A stretch of DNA of 64,000 nucleotides from UBA7672 sp047601145 (GTDB taxonomy: Bacteria > Pseudomonadota > Alphaproteobacteria > Caulobacterales > Hyphomonadaceae): contig JASGJW010000001.1 in the NCBI GenBank assembly GCA_047601145.1, forward strand, positions 310,001-374,000, given 5' to 3'. This document shows, one piece after another, positions 17,146-26,668 of the stretch. A program made the position numbers and the translations under genes. The notes below the pieces were generated by a model. It saw nothing but the letters and a program-made list of their open reading frames with translations, was not told the DNA's origin and ran no database searches. How positions within the stretch are numbered: the stretch's first letter is position 1; each line of letters begins with the position of its first letter.

Positions 17146-19859
17146 GTGTAGGATACTCCTGCGACGAGATAGCGGCCCAGCGGGTTCGCATTGGCCGGAT
17201 CAAAGCCGATCGGCGAGACAAGTCCGGACCTGAGACCGGTATTGAGTGGCGGCGGCGCCGTATCGAAGAGATTCTGGACGCTGAGACTGAACCGCGCCGC
17301 GCCTGCCTCGCCGCCCGCCTTGCCGCTCGACTTGCCGCCCGACTGGCCGCCCGACTGGCCGATCGCGTAGCCAAGGCTGAGATCGACCGTCGTCCAGGCC
17401 GGCACCGTCTGCGGCGCGGACGGATTGGACGGGTTCACATAGGCATCGGTGTAGTTGACGCTCAGCGTCCCATCGAAGCCATCGCGCGAAAAGCTGGCAT
17501 ACGCCCGGCCCCGCCAGTCCGCCGGCGAGCCGGGAACATCGACCGACGTCTGAAGGTCTGAGGAAGGCGATCCTTTTTCCTAATAGGCCAGCACATGCGT
17601 GATGTTGGCGCCAATATTTGCAAGGCCGCCTGCCGCCTCGAAACTCTGGCTGACGGAGAGGTCAAATCCATCCGTCCGCGACACGGCAAGGTTGCGATAG
17701 GCCGTGTCGTAGATCCAGAAATTCGGTTGTGCGAACAGATTGGCGGCAGCAGCGGCGGGGTCCGTGAGATCAACGCCCGTCGTGTTGAACAGGAGGGGCG
17801 TTGCCTGCAGCTGCTCGGCGATGAAGGCCGGCGATGGCGGACGATAGATCAGGTCGGGAAGAAGTAGCGGCGTCAGAAACGGATTGAGACCACCTGCCGG
17901 GGCAATACCGATGCGATCTTCATAATCGATATTGTAGTAGCTGCCGCTCAGGCGAAAGCCTGCCTCACCCGCATAGTCGAAACCGAACGTGTAGGTTCTG
18001 GCGGTTTCCGGCCGCAGATGTGAATCCGCAAGGCCGGTCGTCGCCAGATAGGAACCTGGCGCGCCGTTGATGGCTGCTATCCCGAGATAGTGAAACCCGC
18101 CGGAAGGGTCGAGCTGGGTCAGGAAGGGGGCGCGGAAGGACGTGCCATAGGTTGCACGGAGCTTCAGCGGTTTCACAGGCGACCACAGGAGACCGACCTT
18201 CGGATCAGTCGAATTTCCAAAATCGCGATCCAGCGATGGCTTGCTGTGATCACGATAATCGGTGTAGCGCGCCGCAAGGCTGAGTTCGAGGCGGTCCACA
18301 AAAGGGATGGCCTGCTGAGGGCCAACCAGCGGGGCGAAGATCTCGGCGAAGGCATAGGGCGATCGCCGTCCGATGACGCCAGGACTTGCCCCTCCTGTAA
18401 TCTGACTGTAGCCCGAAAATTCCTCCTCAAGCATGCCTGCGCCGAGCGAGAAGCGCATCTCCCCACCCGGAAGAGAGGCGAGCATGCCATCGATCTTGCC
18501 CATGAAGTCGAGCTGCGAGTCCTGCGTGCTCTGATCGGCGCGGTTGGTGACCTGCGGGCTCCGATTGTAGAACAACACCGACAGCCGTCCGTCCACGTCC
18601 ACCTTGGCGTAACTGGCGGTGAACTCCGCTGTGAGGCCATCACTGATCTGATAGGTCGCCGCGAGATTGGCGAATGCGTTGGATGTCGTGCTGCCATAGC
18701 TGGCGCGCGAGGCAAACACCGGCAAGGTTGCGCTCAGATTCGTGCTCTGATTCTTGACCTCGCGTTGCCCCCCGCCCAGGTCGACATTGACGGTCAGACG
18801 ATCGCCAAAATCCTGCGACAGCGTCGCGAGCAGTGTGTGTCGCTCGTCGAAAGGGGTCAGCGTGCCCTGACCTGACGCCTGCGAATAAGGACGCTCGCCG
18901 CGCTTGAGGGCAGACGCGGAATGATAGGAGTAGGACAAGAGGCCCCCGCCGCTGTCCCAGCCAGCGCCCAGGACCTGAGAAAAATCACCCTGGCGCATGC
19001 CCCCATTGGTGACGCCGCCATAGCTCAGCTGCGTCTCTGCGCCCGTGAAGTCCTTGCGAAGCACAAAGTTCACGACCCCGCCAATGGCGTCCGAGCCATA
19101 GATGGCCGAAGCGCCATCGGTCAGCACCTCGACACGCTCGATGGCCGCCGCCGGAATGAGCGAGACATCCGCGCTCTGGCCGCTATTTGACAGCGCCATG
19201 CGATGACCGTTGAGGAGCGTGAGTGTCGTTCCAACGCCCAACCCCCTCAAGTCGATTGAACTCACGCCATCATAATTCGGCGAAGCCGTCGCGCCAGCGG
19301 CGTATTGCGATGTCCGACCGAGGTTTTGCGGCAGCTTGGCGATGAATTGTTCGGTCGTGGTCGCGCCCGTCCCGGCAATGTCGCGCGCTGTATAGATCTC
19401 GACGGGCGAGGACTCCGGGGCGACGCCCCGGATATTCGTGCCGGTAATGGTGACGCGATCCTCCGCCTCGGCATGTTCGGTCGGGGGCTGCGGGAGACCG
19501 GCTGCGTCCGCGACGAGGACCCTGACAGCATTCGCCTGCACGAATTCGAACCTCAGGCCTGAGCCTGCGAGAAGCACATCAAGCGCCTCACGCACGGCGT
19601 AATCGCCCTTGAGGGCCGGCGCCATGCGGCCATCGAGAAGCTCGCCTGGCGCTGCAACCGACAGATGCGCCTGCCTCCCGAATTCGAGCAGCGCTGCAGA
19701 CAGTGGCTGAGGCGCTATGTCGAAGGTGAGGCGCTGCTCCTGGGCATAGGCGGGCGCTGCAAGTGCAAGCGCGAGCATGGTCCAGCTGACATAACTAGGT
19801 CGCCGGGATAGTCGGCTGCCGGGCCGGCTGCGCGTCACGTGTTCCGGTATTCGATTCAT
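17139..19859 (-). pseudogene. STN-type TonB-dependent receptor with one in-frame amber codon
   Basis: The protein has a signal peptide, then an STN domain (RLTFDIAPQPLSAALLEFG, about residues 43-115) that contacts FecR, a plug (ITGTNIRGVAPE; LTDGASAIYGSDAIGGVVNF) and a long beta-barrel. The frame is broken by TAG at 17580-17582, about 760 residues in. Translation continues in the same frame beyond it (EKGSPSSDLQTSVDV, then VNPSNPSAPQTVPAW) to the barrel end ARFSLSVQNLFDTAP and GVSYTW at 17139. A single base change would restore a 906-residue receptor. Without the end the barrel cannot close. Its expected job is to import the lasso peptide for the isopeptidase encoded directly after it. Confidence 0.85.
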
Positions 19860-20014
19860 GATTCCACCCCTGACATGTGCCGGATATGTCGTGGTGGCTC
19901 AGCTTCCCCCTACCCCACATCGCGCAGCTGACTGAACATGGCCATGAGACCATGTCGGGCGCGGCTTGTGATCCAAGGGATCACCCCGGAGATCGCGCCC
20001 ACTCAGCTCACCGC

Positions 20015-20062
20015 CCTGGCTGCTCATCGCTATGGCTGCTCATGGCCCTGGCTGCTCATCGC
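20015..20062. repeat. Three tandem 16-bp repeats over the ABC exporter stop codon
   Basis: Copies at 20015-20030, 20031-20046 and 20047-20062 share TGGCTGCTCAT in each 16-base unit; the first and third are identical. The array covers the last codons and stop of the exporter gene. Because 16 is not a multiple of three, a change in copy number would alter the C terminus. Confidence 0.8.
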
Positions 20063-21824
20063 CCTCGCGCAGCTGTTCGCCGACACCGCGATTGCGCGTC
20101 CACATCTCTGCATAGACGCCACCGCGGGCCAGCAGGTCCCGGTGAGCGCCACAGGCCTCAACGCGGCCTTCGCTGAGGACGAGTATCCGATCGGCCCGCG
20201 CCGCAGCTTCAAGGCGATGGGTTACCAGGAGGATTGTCCTGTTGCTTCGCCCGCCCGCATCGCCCCGCAGAAGATTGTCTAGAACGGCGCGCTCCGTGGC
20301 GGCGTCCAGCCCCGACGTCGGTTCATCGAGCAGAAGCACCGGGGCTCCCTTGAGAATGGCCCTGGCAAGTGCAACGCGCTGGCGCTCGCCGCCCGAGAGT
20401 TTCTGACCGCGCTCGCCAACCCTCGAGGCTAGTCCGTCCGGCAGGCGCTTCACCAGGTCCTCGAGGCACGCCAGCCTTATCGCCGCATCAAGCAATGTCT
20501 GATCGGCGCGTGGATTGGCCAGAAGAAGATTGTCCGCGAGCGAGGCGTTGAACAGGACCGTTTCCTGCGAGACGACTGCGATCTGCGCTCGCACAGCGGC
20601 GATGGACATCTCTGCCAGCGGCCGGCCGTCAAGACTGATAGCCCCGCTCTCCGGCGCGCAATGGCGCAGCAACAGGCGGATGAGCGTGCTCTTGCCGACC
20701 CCAGAGGCGCCGATCACCGCCATGAAGCCCCCTGAGGGCGCCTCAAAACTGATGTTCGCAAGAAGCCTTGCCTGCCCTGCGTAACTGAACGACACATCCG
20801 AAAAGCAGATCGTCGGCGGGCTCGCATCAGCCGCCTTGAGGCCAGCCGGCTCGCCATAGGCTTCGGCAGGCAGGCCAAGAACGCGCGACCAGCCGTCGAT
20901 ATAGACGAGGCCCTGTCCAAGGTCGCGTACGGCAAGCCCGGTCATTTCAAGCGGCCTGATCGTCTGGAGCAGATAACTTGCGAGAAGAACGAGGCCGCCT
21001 GGCGAGAGTTTGCCTGCAAGCGCCGCCGGGATAGCCTGAAGCATCGCCAGAACAAGAGCGCCGGTGAAGACGACGATGAGCGCAAGACCGGTGAGTGAGC
21101 GGCGCGCATGCAATGTGCGCCAGCTTGCTTCGCACGCCCGCGCCAGCACGGCATAACGCGCGGCGACCTGATCTTCGGCGCCAAGGCCCTTCACCGCCTC
21201 CACATTGGCGAGTGCATCGAGGAGATATCCGCCCGCCTCGATCGTGACTGAAGAAATTTCTTCGCTTGAGCGCGCCTGGCGCGCTGCATCGAGACTGAAG
21301 ACAATCCCATAGGCGATGATCGCGCCCAGCAGGGTTGAGGCAAGAGCAGCATCGAATGCGCCAAACGCGATCCCAGCGATACATCCGAGCTGAACCGTCA
21401 GAGGCAGGAGCGAGAAGACGATATGCGTGAGCCACATCCTCACGCCCTGCAGCCCCAGCAACTGAGCCTGAACAAGTCCGCCCGCCTGGCGCTCGATATG
21501 GATCGCCAGCGGCAGGCGCAGAAGTCTGGCAAGCCCCGCCGCGCCAAGACGTTGCTGGAGACGCTGATCCCCAGTTGCGAAGGCGTAGGCCTGGATCTGC
21601 TCGGTCAGGCGGGCGGCGGCATGGGCGCTGATGTAAGCGCCGGCCATCATGTAGACGGCGCCAGCCCCCGCGCCATCGCCAAGCGCATCGATGAGGAGAT
21701 TGAGAAGATAAGGGGCAAGGCCGCTGATCGCTCCAAGCACCAGGGATGCCGCAATCGCTATTCCCAGGCGCACCCGCACGGAAGCATCGGCGGCGGCGAG
21801 CAGCATGGACCTGAAAACCCGCAT
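20040..21824 (-). CDS. ABC exporter, lasso system 2 protein D
   Basis: This fused exporter of about 594 residues has an N-terminal six-helix membrane domain and a C-terminal ATPase. The ATPase shows Walker A GASGVGKST, the Q-loop region, the signature KLSGGERQRVALARAIL and Walker B VLLLDEPTSGLD, then the H-loop in LLVTHRLEAA. Such half-transporters act as homodimers and export the mature lasso peptide, which also gives self-protection. The ATG at 21824 has GAGGGAAGG just upstream and is preferred to a longer start at 21917. It lies between the TonB receptor and the regulator and B genes of the second lasso system. Confidence 0.85.
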   Translation of the reverse strand: MRVFRSMLLAAADASVRVRLGIAIAASLVLGAISGLAPYLLNLLIDALGDGAGAGAVYMMAGAYISAHAAARLTEQIQAYAFATGDQRLQQRLGAAGLARLLRLPLAIHIERQAGGLVQAQLLGLQGVRMWLTHIVFSLLPLTVQLGCIAGIAFGAFDAALASTLLGAIIAYGIVFSLDAARQARSSEEISSVTIEAGGYLLDALANVEAVKGLGAEDQVAARYAVLARACEASWRTLHARRSLTGLALIVVFTGALVLAMLQAIPAALAGKLSPGGLVLLASYLLQTIRPLEMTGLAVRDLGQGLVYIDGWSRVLGLPAEAYGEPAGLKAADASPPTICFSDVSFSYAGQARLLANISFEAPSGGFMAVIGASGVGKSTLIRLLLRHCAPESGAISLDGRPLAEMSIAAVRAQIAVVSQETVLFNASLADNLLLANPRADQTLLDAAIRLACLEDLVKRLPDGLASRVGERGQKLSGGERQRVALARAILKGAPVLLLDEPTSGLDAATERAVLDNLLRGDAGGRSNRTILLVTHRLEAAARADRILVLSEGRVEACGAHRDLLARGGVYAEMWTRNRGVGEQLREGDEQPGP

Positions 21825-21986
21825 CCTTCCCTCGCCTTCAGCGTCGGAGCCCGGGCTGAAGGCTAGCGGGGAGCGGACGCGGGCCCGTCGCCGGAACGGG
21901 GATGATCCGGCCTTCAACTGACATCACGCTTTGCCGGCCATGCCTGCCTCGTTACCCACATCCGGCGGACCGCGGAGATCGCGCAC

Positions 21987-22622
21987 GTGCCGTCATCCGC
22001 TACCGAAAAGACCTATGAAGCGATCAAGCTGGCGCTTTTGAACGGGCGCCTCGCCTTTGGACCTCTCGATATCCGCAGGCTGGGCGACCGGCTGCGCGTG
22101 AGCGCAACGCCGGTCCGCGAGGCGCTGGCGCGGCTCGCGTGCGAGCGCCTTGTGCTTTTTGTTCCTCAACAGGGCTATTCGTTTGCACCTCCCTCCGCCG
22201 CGCTCCTCACCGACCTTTATGCGCTCAACGCAGATCTGGTCGGTCTTGCTCTTGCAGGTCGCACCGTTCCGCCCGGTCGGCCGGGCGTGGCCGGACCATT
22301 TCCAGGAAGCGCGCCTGCCACGCTGCTCAGCGCCACGTTTCTCGCCATCGCATCCAGCCAGCCCAATCGCGAACTTGAAGATCAGATCAAACGGACCAAC
22401 GACCGGCTCTACCTGGCGCGAACCTTCGAGCCTCTGGTCTTTCGCGGGACTTTGCGTGATGCGAGGCGACTGGCCGCGCTGTGGGATGCCCGCCAGATCG
22501 ACAGCATGAGATTGGCGCTGGCTCGTTATCGCAGGGCGCGCACACGCAAGGCAGTAGAGATCGCTCGCCTGATCGCCGGTTCTCCCCGGCCAGGCGAGCA
22601 TGCCGAGACTAGACGGACATGA
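21987..22622 (+). CDS. GntR-like transcriptional regulator
   Basis: The N-terminal 70 residues form a GntR-type winged helix: EKTYEAIKLALLNGRL, LGDRLRVSATPVREALARLAC and LVLFVPQQGYSFAPP. The rest is a shorter, atypical effector domain with a helical C terminus. The likely start is the GTG at 21987. It is divergent from the ABC exporter and its end overlaps the end of the converging B gene by 14 bases. GntR-type regulators occur in proteobacterial lasso gene clusters with TonB receptors. A role in controlling this cluster is an inference from position. Confidence 0.75.
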   Translation: MPSSATEKTYEAIKLALLNGRLAFGPLDIRRLGDRLRVSATPVREALARLACERLVLFVPQQGYSFAPPSAALLTDLYALNADLVGLALAGRTVPPGRPGVAGPFPGSAPATLLSATFLAIASSQPNRELEDQIKRTNDRLYLARTFEPLVFRGTLRDARRLAALWDARQIDSMRLALARYRRARTRKAVEIARLIAGSPRPGEHAETRRT

Positions 22623-23310
22623 TCGGCGTGAACTGGCCTGCCCGCTCAAGGGTCTCGTTGAGGAGTTTGCCGTCAATCTGCAGCCAGCAATGTGCGGCGA
22701 ACGGTTGAACCTGCACGCCGAAAATCCAGTCGGGGTGAGCCCCGCGGCGTGCAAGGAACTCAAGGAGCGCCAGAGAATCAAACAGACAGAGATAGGCGCG
22801 CGGATACCACGGCCGGATACGGCTAAACATGTCGACATTGCCAGCCAGGGCTTCAGGCGTCAGACGCATTCGCAAGCCGTGCGCCTTTCGTCCACGAACC
22901 TGCTTGATCGTGCGCGCGATCGGCCAGCGTCTGAGGCGAAAGGCGGCAATCCGGCAGGCGGAGAGAACTTCGAATATGTCGATCGCCGATGGCGGAACGC
23001 CTGGCGTATCAGCGTGGCGCCCGAAGGCCCGCCGATCGAGACATCCGCTGAACTGACCCGTAGGGCGTGCAATGGCCAGATAATCCGAGAGGCTCCCCCC
23101 CGCTTGTCCGCACGCAGCCAGCAGCCCGGCGTCACGCAGAGCCTCGCCATGCTGCTCGCCAACCGCACTCAAGAGCGCGGGGACGTCGCATGGAAGACTG
23201 TCGGCCTCCTGCAGCGGTATTGCGCTGTATGCGTCGCGCTTGAGATCAAGGAAGACGCCATGACCTTGCGCCATGCAAAAGAAGACGTCTTCGGCGAGAG
23301 AAGCGGTCAC
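22609..23310 (-). CDS. Lasso peptide maturation protease (fused B1-B2), system 2 protein B
   Basis: The protein is about 233 residues. The first 80 resemble a RiPP recognition element (DVFFCMAQGHGVFLDLKRDA). The C-terminal part is the leader protease, with Cys in PRAYLCLFDSLALLEFL (about residue 175), His in PFAAHCWLQIDG (about 207) and an acidic or amide partner soon after. The GTG at 23310 overlaps the stop of the upstream peptide frame as GTGA, implying coupling; a TTG at 23316 is a weaker alternative. It would cleave the leader of the second lasso precursor and work with the cyclase at 12631. Confidence 0.85.
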   Translation of the reverse strand: MTASLAEDVFFCMAQGHGVFLDLKRDAYSAIPLQEADSLPCDVPALLSAVGEQHGEALRDAGLLAACGQAGGSLSDYLAIARPTGQFSGCLDRRAFGRHADTPGVPPSAIDIFEVLSACRIAAFRLRRWPIARTIKQVRGRKAHGLRMRLTPEALAGNVDMFSRIRPWYPRAYLCLFDSLALLEFLARRGAHPDWIFGVQVQPFAAHCWLQIDGKLLNETLERAGQFTPIMSV

Positions 23311-23516
23311 ATCCAAACGCTGCAGTCCCCGTTACGCCGCAAGCAGCGCGGTCCGATGCAGCAATCACGCAAGGGATCCCAGCCAAACGTGACAATCCGC
23401 ACAAGCCTGTCGCTGTTGCCGCCATCGGCCCCGACCGCATAATCGGGCAAAGACGCGCGGGCGTACGCAAGCAGCGCGTCATTGCTTGATGCAGCTTCCG
23501 GCGAAAACATCCTCAT
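23307..23516 (-). CDS. Small four-cysteine peptide coupled to lasso B; possible precursor
   Basis: This frame of 67-69 residues (ATG at 23516 or 23510) ends in a GTGA overlap with the B gene, the usual sign of a real coupled gene. Its C terminus has a possible lasso core after VTF, with Thr at -2. The core would begin GWDPLRDCCIGPRC and end NGDCSVWM, 25 residues. Gly1 and Asp7 could close a seven-residue ring, and four cysteines could form two disulfides. No leader motif is otherwise clear. The main alternative is that this is the leftover C-terminal end of a lost protein, for example a cyclase, which usually precedes B in such operons. Confidence 0.45.
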   Translation of the reverse strand: MRMFSPEAASSNDALLAYARASLPDYAVGADGGNSDRLVRIVTFGWDPLRDCCIGPRCLRRNGDCSVWM

Positions 23517-23690
23517 CACACGCGTCTCGATTGCCCGATCCTATTCTGGCGCCGTCCGCCCATGGCTCGTCCTCGTTTCGGGGAGGGGCCCACAACAAAG
23601 GAGGAGCCGGCAACAGACGCGGCGCCTCAACCGGGAAGAAGCCTTGTTGGGAAGAGAAACGAAGGACGCGAGAGGCTCAGACGATCTCGC

Positions 23691-23718
23691 TCAGCCGATC
23701 TCTCTCAGCCGATCTCTC
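23691..23718. repeat. 14-bp tandem duplication at the end of the sigma fragment
   Basis: Two identical 14-base units (23691-23704 and 23705-23718, TCAGCCGATCTCTC) lie head to tail over the stop codon of the sigma region-4 fragment. The stop codon is present in each unit, so the protein end is not changed. Confidence 0.7.
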
Positions 23719-23971
23719 TGGCGAGGTCGCGGATAGCGAGCATGACGTGCTCTTCGACGGAACGGATATTCATGCCCAGGCGGCGGGCAATCTCCACATA
23801 AGTCCGTCCCTCGACACGATGCATCAAAAATGCCTGGCGCCGGCGCAGCGGCATCGCATCAAGGGCGGCCATGGCGCGTTGAAGGCGGATCCCCTGCATG
23901 AGGCCCCCGCCCGCCGCCAGGCGCTTTTCGCCGCCAGCGTCATCCGAAGAAGGGCGTGTAACCGTCAGAGG
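23705..23971 (-). pseudogene. ECF sigma factor, region 4 only (FecI-like remnant)
   Basis: The open stretch encodes a complete sigma region 4: ALDAMPLRRRQAFLMHRVEG, then TYVEIARRLGMNIRSVEEHV. This is the -35 recognition helix-turn-helix of FecI-type factors. An in-frame stop at 23972-23974 precedes it, and no region 2 is visible upstream in any frame before FecR. A 64-residue protein could start at the ATG at 23899. In FecI-FecR pairs the sigma gene normally comes first; here the fragment is downstream of fecR. It is probably a remnant, although a stand-alone region-4 DNA-binding protein cannot be excluded. Confidence 0.65.
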
Positions 23972-24143
23972 CTATCTCTCCATTGCGCGCACGCGCCGTG
24001 TCCCAACCGGACTACGGGCAATGCGGTAATGTCAATTGTACCCAGGCGCATGTGGCCGTTGCGATCTTGCCCAATTGCGCAAGCCAATCGGGGAAACCCC
24101 TGCGTCTGACACAGGCCGCATCGTGAAATTCGCATCGCAAGCT

Positions 24144-25088
24144 TCAATCCCGCAGAAACGTTGCATCGCTCGCCTCTTCGAGGCGAAGATTGAGGAGGGC
24201 GGCAAGCGTTGCAACTGCGCTCTGGCGATCCTCGATCTGCAGCCTGATCGTTACGCGCCTGTCGAGAAGTTGAGGATCGCGCGTGGCGAGCTTGTGCGTG
24301 AAGTACCGGTTGAAGTCTGCGACCACCTCTCCCAACCGTGCGTTGTCATAGCTGACGGCGCGCATCCGCCATTCGGCGACATCCGACAGGGGAATGCTTG
24401 CTGGTTCCCCAGGATGGAACTCCGCGGACCATACTTCCGGCAAACGCAGCATGGCGCCGGCCCCAAGATCTGCAAGGAGCTGAAGGTTGTCAGCGTCGGA
24501 ACCAAGACAGATGTCGACCCTGCCCTGGGCCACCGCAATCTCGATTGTCCCGTCCCGACGACGCACATTGAATGAGGTGCCGACGGCGCGGAAGGTGTAG
24601 GCGCCGGCGCGCACCAGAAATGGCCTGGCGGCATCACGCCTTACGCTGAAGGCCGCCTCGCCCTCCTGCAGATCGACCAGGCGTGCATTCTGACTGTCAT
24701 ATGTCACGCGCGATACGACATTGACCGCGAGGACACTGCCATCAGCGAGCGTCTGCGTGCGCTGCTCGCCGATCGCAGTTGCAATGGTGGCCATCGGTTT
24801 TGGCAACATCCAGACAAGGCTTGCGCCTCCAACCACGACCAGGACGGATGCAGCGGCAGCTACGATCCATCCTGCGCGCTTCGGTTTGTCTAGCGGATTT
24901 GGATCAAGGTATTTGAGCACAGCCAGCTCACCCCAGAGCTGGTGCAGTTCATCGAGGGCCGCCTGATTGCGGGGGTCGGCGCGCCAGGCATCGAACGCCG
25001 CGCGCTCCTCGGCGGGCATCGCGCTCTTGCGGATGGCGGCAAACCAGGCGGAAGCTTCATCAAGGCGGCTGGGCTTGTCCTTGGTCAC
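24144..25088 (-). CDS. FecR-family anti-sigma/transmembrane sensor
   Basis: The 314-residue protein has an N-terminal cytoplasmic DUF4880 region (ASAWFAAIRKSAMPAEERAAFDAWRADPRNQAALDEL, split over residues 12-48), a single membrane helix near 90-110 and a FecR domain (IGEQRTQTLADGS, VVSRVTYDSQNARLVDLQEGEA, RAVGTSFNVRRRDG). A C-terminal segment resembles an STN partner. FecR proteins pass a signal from the TonB receptor's STN domain to an ECF sigma factor. The receptor at 17139 has the STN domain, but the only sigma gene seen here is the region-4 fragment, so the circuit appears incomplete in this window. Confidence 0.88.
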   Translation of the reverse strand: MTKDKPSRLDEASAWFAAIRKSAMPAEERAAFDAWRADPRNQAALDELHQLWGELAVLKYLDPNPLDKPKRAGWIVAAAASVLVVVGGASLVWMLPKPMATIATAIGEQRTQTLADGSVLAVNVVSRVTYDSQNARLVDLQEGEAAFSVRRDAARPFLVRAGAYTFRAVGTSFNVRRRDGTIEIAVAQGRVDICLGSDADNLQLLADLGAGAMLRLPEVWSAEFHPGEPASIPLSDVAEWRMRAVSYDNARLGEVVADFNRYFTHKLATRDPQLLDRRVTIRLQIEDRQSAVATLAALLNLRLEEASDATFLRD

Positions 25089-25362
25089 GTCGGGTCCGCC
25101 GATTGTCGGATGAGGGCCTCATCGCGCCCGGATGAGCGCGCGAATGTGCGTCCGGGGATTATGCCCAAACGGGGCGTCGGGAAAAACCGCGCGCGCCGGT
25201 TTTCGGGAAAAACATTTTGTGTGCGCTAGAGGTAGGGTGGCGCGTGCGGCATGCGACATAACCGAATCGGCTGCAAATCGAGCCTACGACGACGGCCAGA
25301 CCGAAGCGCTTTCAGACAAGCTCACACATGCGCTCACAGATGAGCAAACAGGGGTAAGTGTC

Positions 25363-26106
25363 TCACCAGCTGCGCGGTTTGCTCTTTCGGCCGCGACGGA
25401 AGAGCTGACCTGTTTCGATCATCCGCCACACCGCCTGTTCAGCGCTATCGGCATCCAGCCGGCCATTGGCCTTCTGCCTCAGCGTGCGGATGGTCGATAC
25501 CTTCACACCCAGGCGACGGGCGACTACGCGAGGTCGCTCGCCCTCGACCACGGCGCGATAAAGGCATTCATGTTCCCGCTCCGTCAGTCTGTCGGGTTCG
25601 GCAAGCTGCGGCTTTTGCAGGAATTGGATCTGGTGGAAGGCGAAGGCGGCCATGCTGAAGCCAATCTTGAGCAGATCCTGACGCAGCGGATCATCCGAGG
25701 TCAGCGAGCATGACACGCTCAGCAAGGGCGTCTTGAGTGCGCGCGTCACGCCATCGCCCTTGGCCGCCGTGCGCAGACGATCAAGCCAGGCCAACTCTTC
25801 CCTCCTCAGTCCCCTGCGCCAGGGACCAGACATCCAGTGAACCGGCTCCAGTGTTCGCTCAACTTCTTCAAAGAGCGGATTGCTGCGTCCGTCGCGCAAG
25901 CCCTCGAGCAGGTGTTCAACCGCCGCTTCGGGCCAGGCATGCACAAAGACGCCGAGGCTCCTGACGTCGTGAGCAGGCGCGTGCGTCAGAATTGCAAATC
26001 CACTGAACCCGAGGGAACGAAGCGCCTGGAGAAACAGATCGCGCGTTGCGCGGACTGTATGGGCGTCATCGCAGGCTTCAACGAAGGACCAGAGACGACT
26101 GCGCAT
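25363..26106 (-). CDS. LuxR-type regulator with autoinducer-binding-like domain
   Basis: The 247-residue protein has an N-terminal alpha/beta domain like autoinducer-binding domains and a C-terminal helix-turn-helix (DRLTEREHECLYRAVVEGER, then VARRLGVKVSTIRTLRQKAN). The HTH begins with the usual LTxRE motif. No luxI-type synthase is in the window, so it may be an orphan regulator. It lies just upstream of FecR on the same strand, 274 bases away. Control of the lasso genes is possible but rests only on position. Confidence 0.75.
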   Translation of the reverse strand: MRSRLWSFVEACDDAHTVRATRDLFLQALRSLGFSGFAILTHAPAHDVRSLGVFVHAWPEAAVEHLLEGLRDGRSNPLFEEVERTLEPVHWMSGPWRRGLRREELAWLDRLRTAAKGDGVTRALKTPLLSVSCSLTSDDPLRQDLLKIGFSMAAFAFHQIQFLQKPQLAEPDRLTEREHECLYRAVVEGERPRVVARRLGVKVSTIRTLRQKANGRLDADSAEQAVWRMIETGQLFRRGRKSKPRSW

Positions 26107-26668
26107 TCTAATATGCGCCGCTCACCTGCATCCGGCTGTCCGCCAACTTCCTGAACGTTCCGATGTTTGTGCGCCGCTTCATGCCTGCTCCGACCCTCCG
26201 CAGGAATCTGTTCCCCCAATCACAAGCATGACGCACCCGATTTGGGGATTCGGGAATTCCCTGCTTCAGCATCGCCTGATCCGGATATCGCAACGGCCGC
26301 ATTGAGGGTGAGATGATTGATCCGCGCGGCGCGGGGTGAATCGCTCCGCAGCATTTCGTCCGATCAGCTACGCGGTCTGCGCGTAAATGGCGTCGTCATA
26401 TCGACGACGACTTGTTCGCAATCGAATGTCACGAACTTCCCGAAAGTCAGCAGGCGGGTCTCACCGATCCACCTGGTTCGGGAGACGCCGCCGCCACGGC
26501 AGGCGACGGCGTCTCAAACCCCGGGGGAGGACGTGCGGCCCGGAGTTTTGATGGAAGCGGTCGGGTTTGGGGTCAATCCGCTTCCCGACTGATATGACGC
26601 ACGCGCGCGTGCGCCCCCTACCCTCAGTGATTGGTGGATTTCTGGCGTGCCAGCGGGATAGGAAACAC
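26107..26668 (+). other. Intergenic region with an imperfect hairpin
   Basis: This 562-base gap separates the LuxR-type gene (minus) from the Lrp-type gene (plus) and should hold both promoters. The one clear structure is an inverted repeat at 26482-26495 and 26502-26515 (14-bp arms, one mismatch, 6-base loop). It lacks a T-run, so it is not an obvious terminator. I see no protein gene. Confidence 0.5.
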
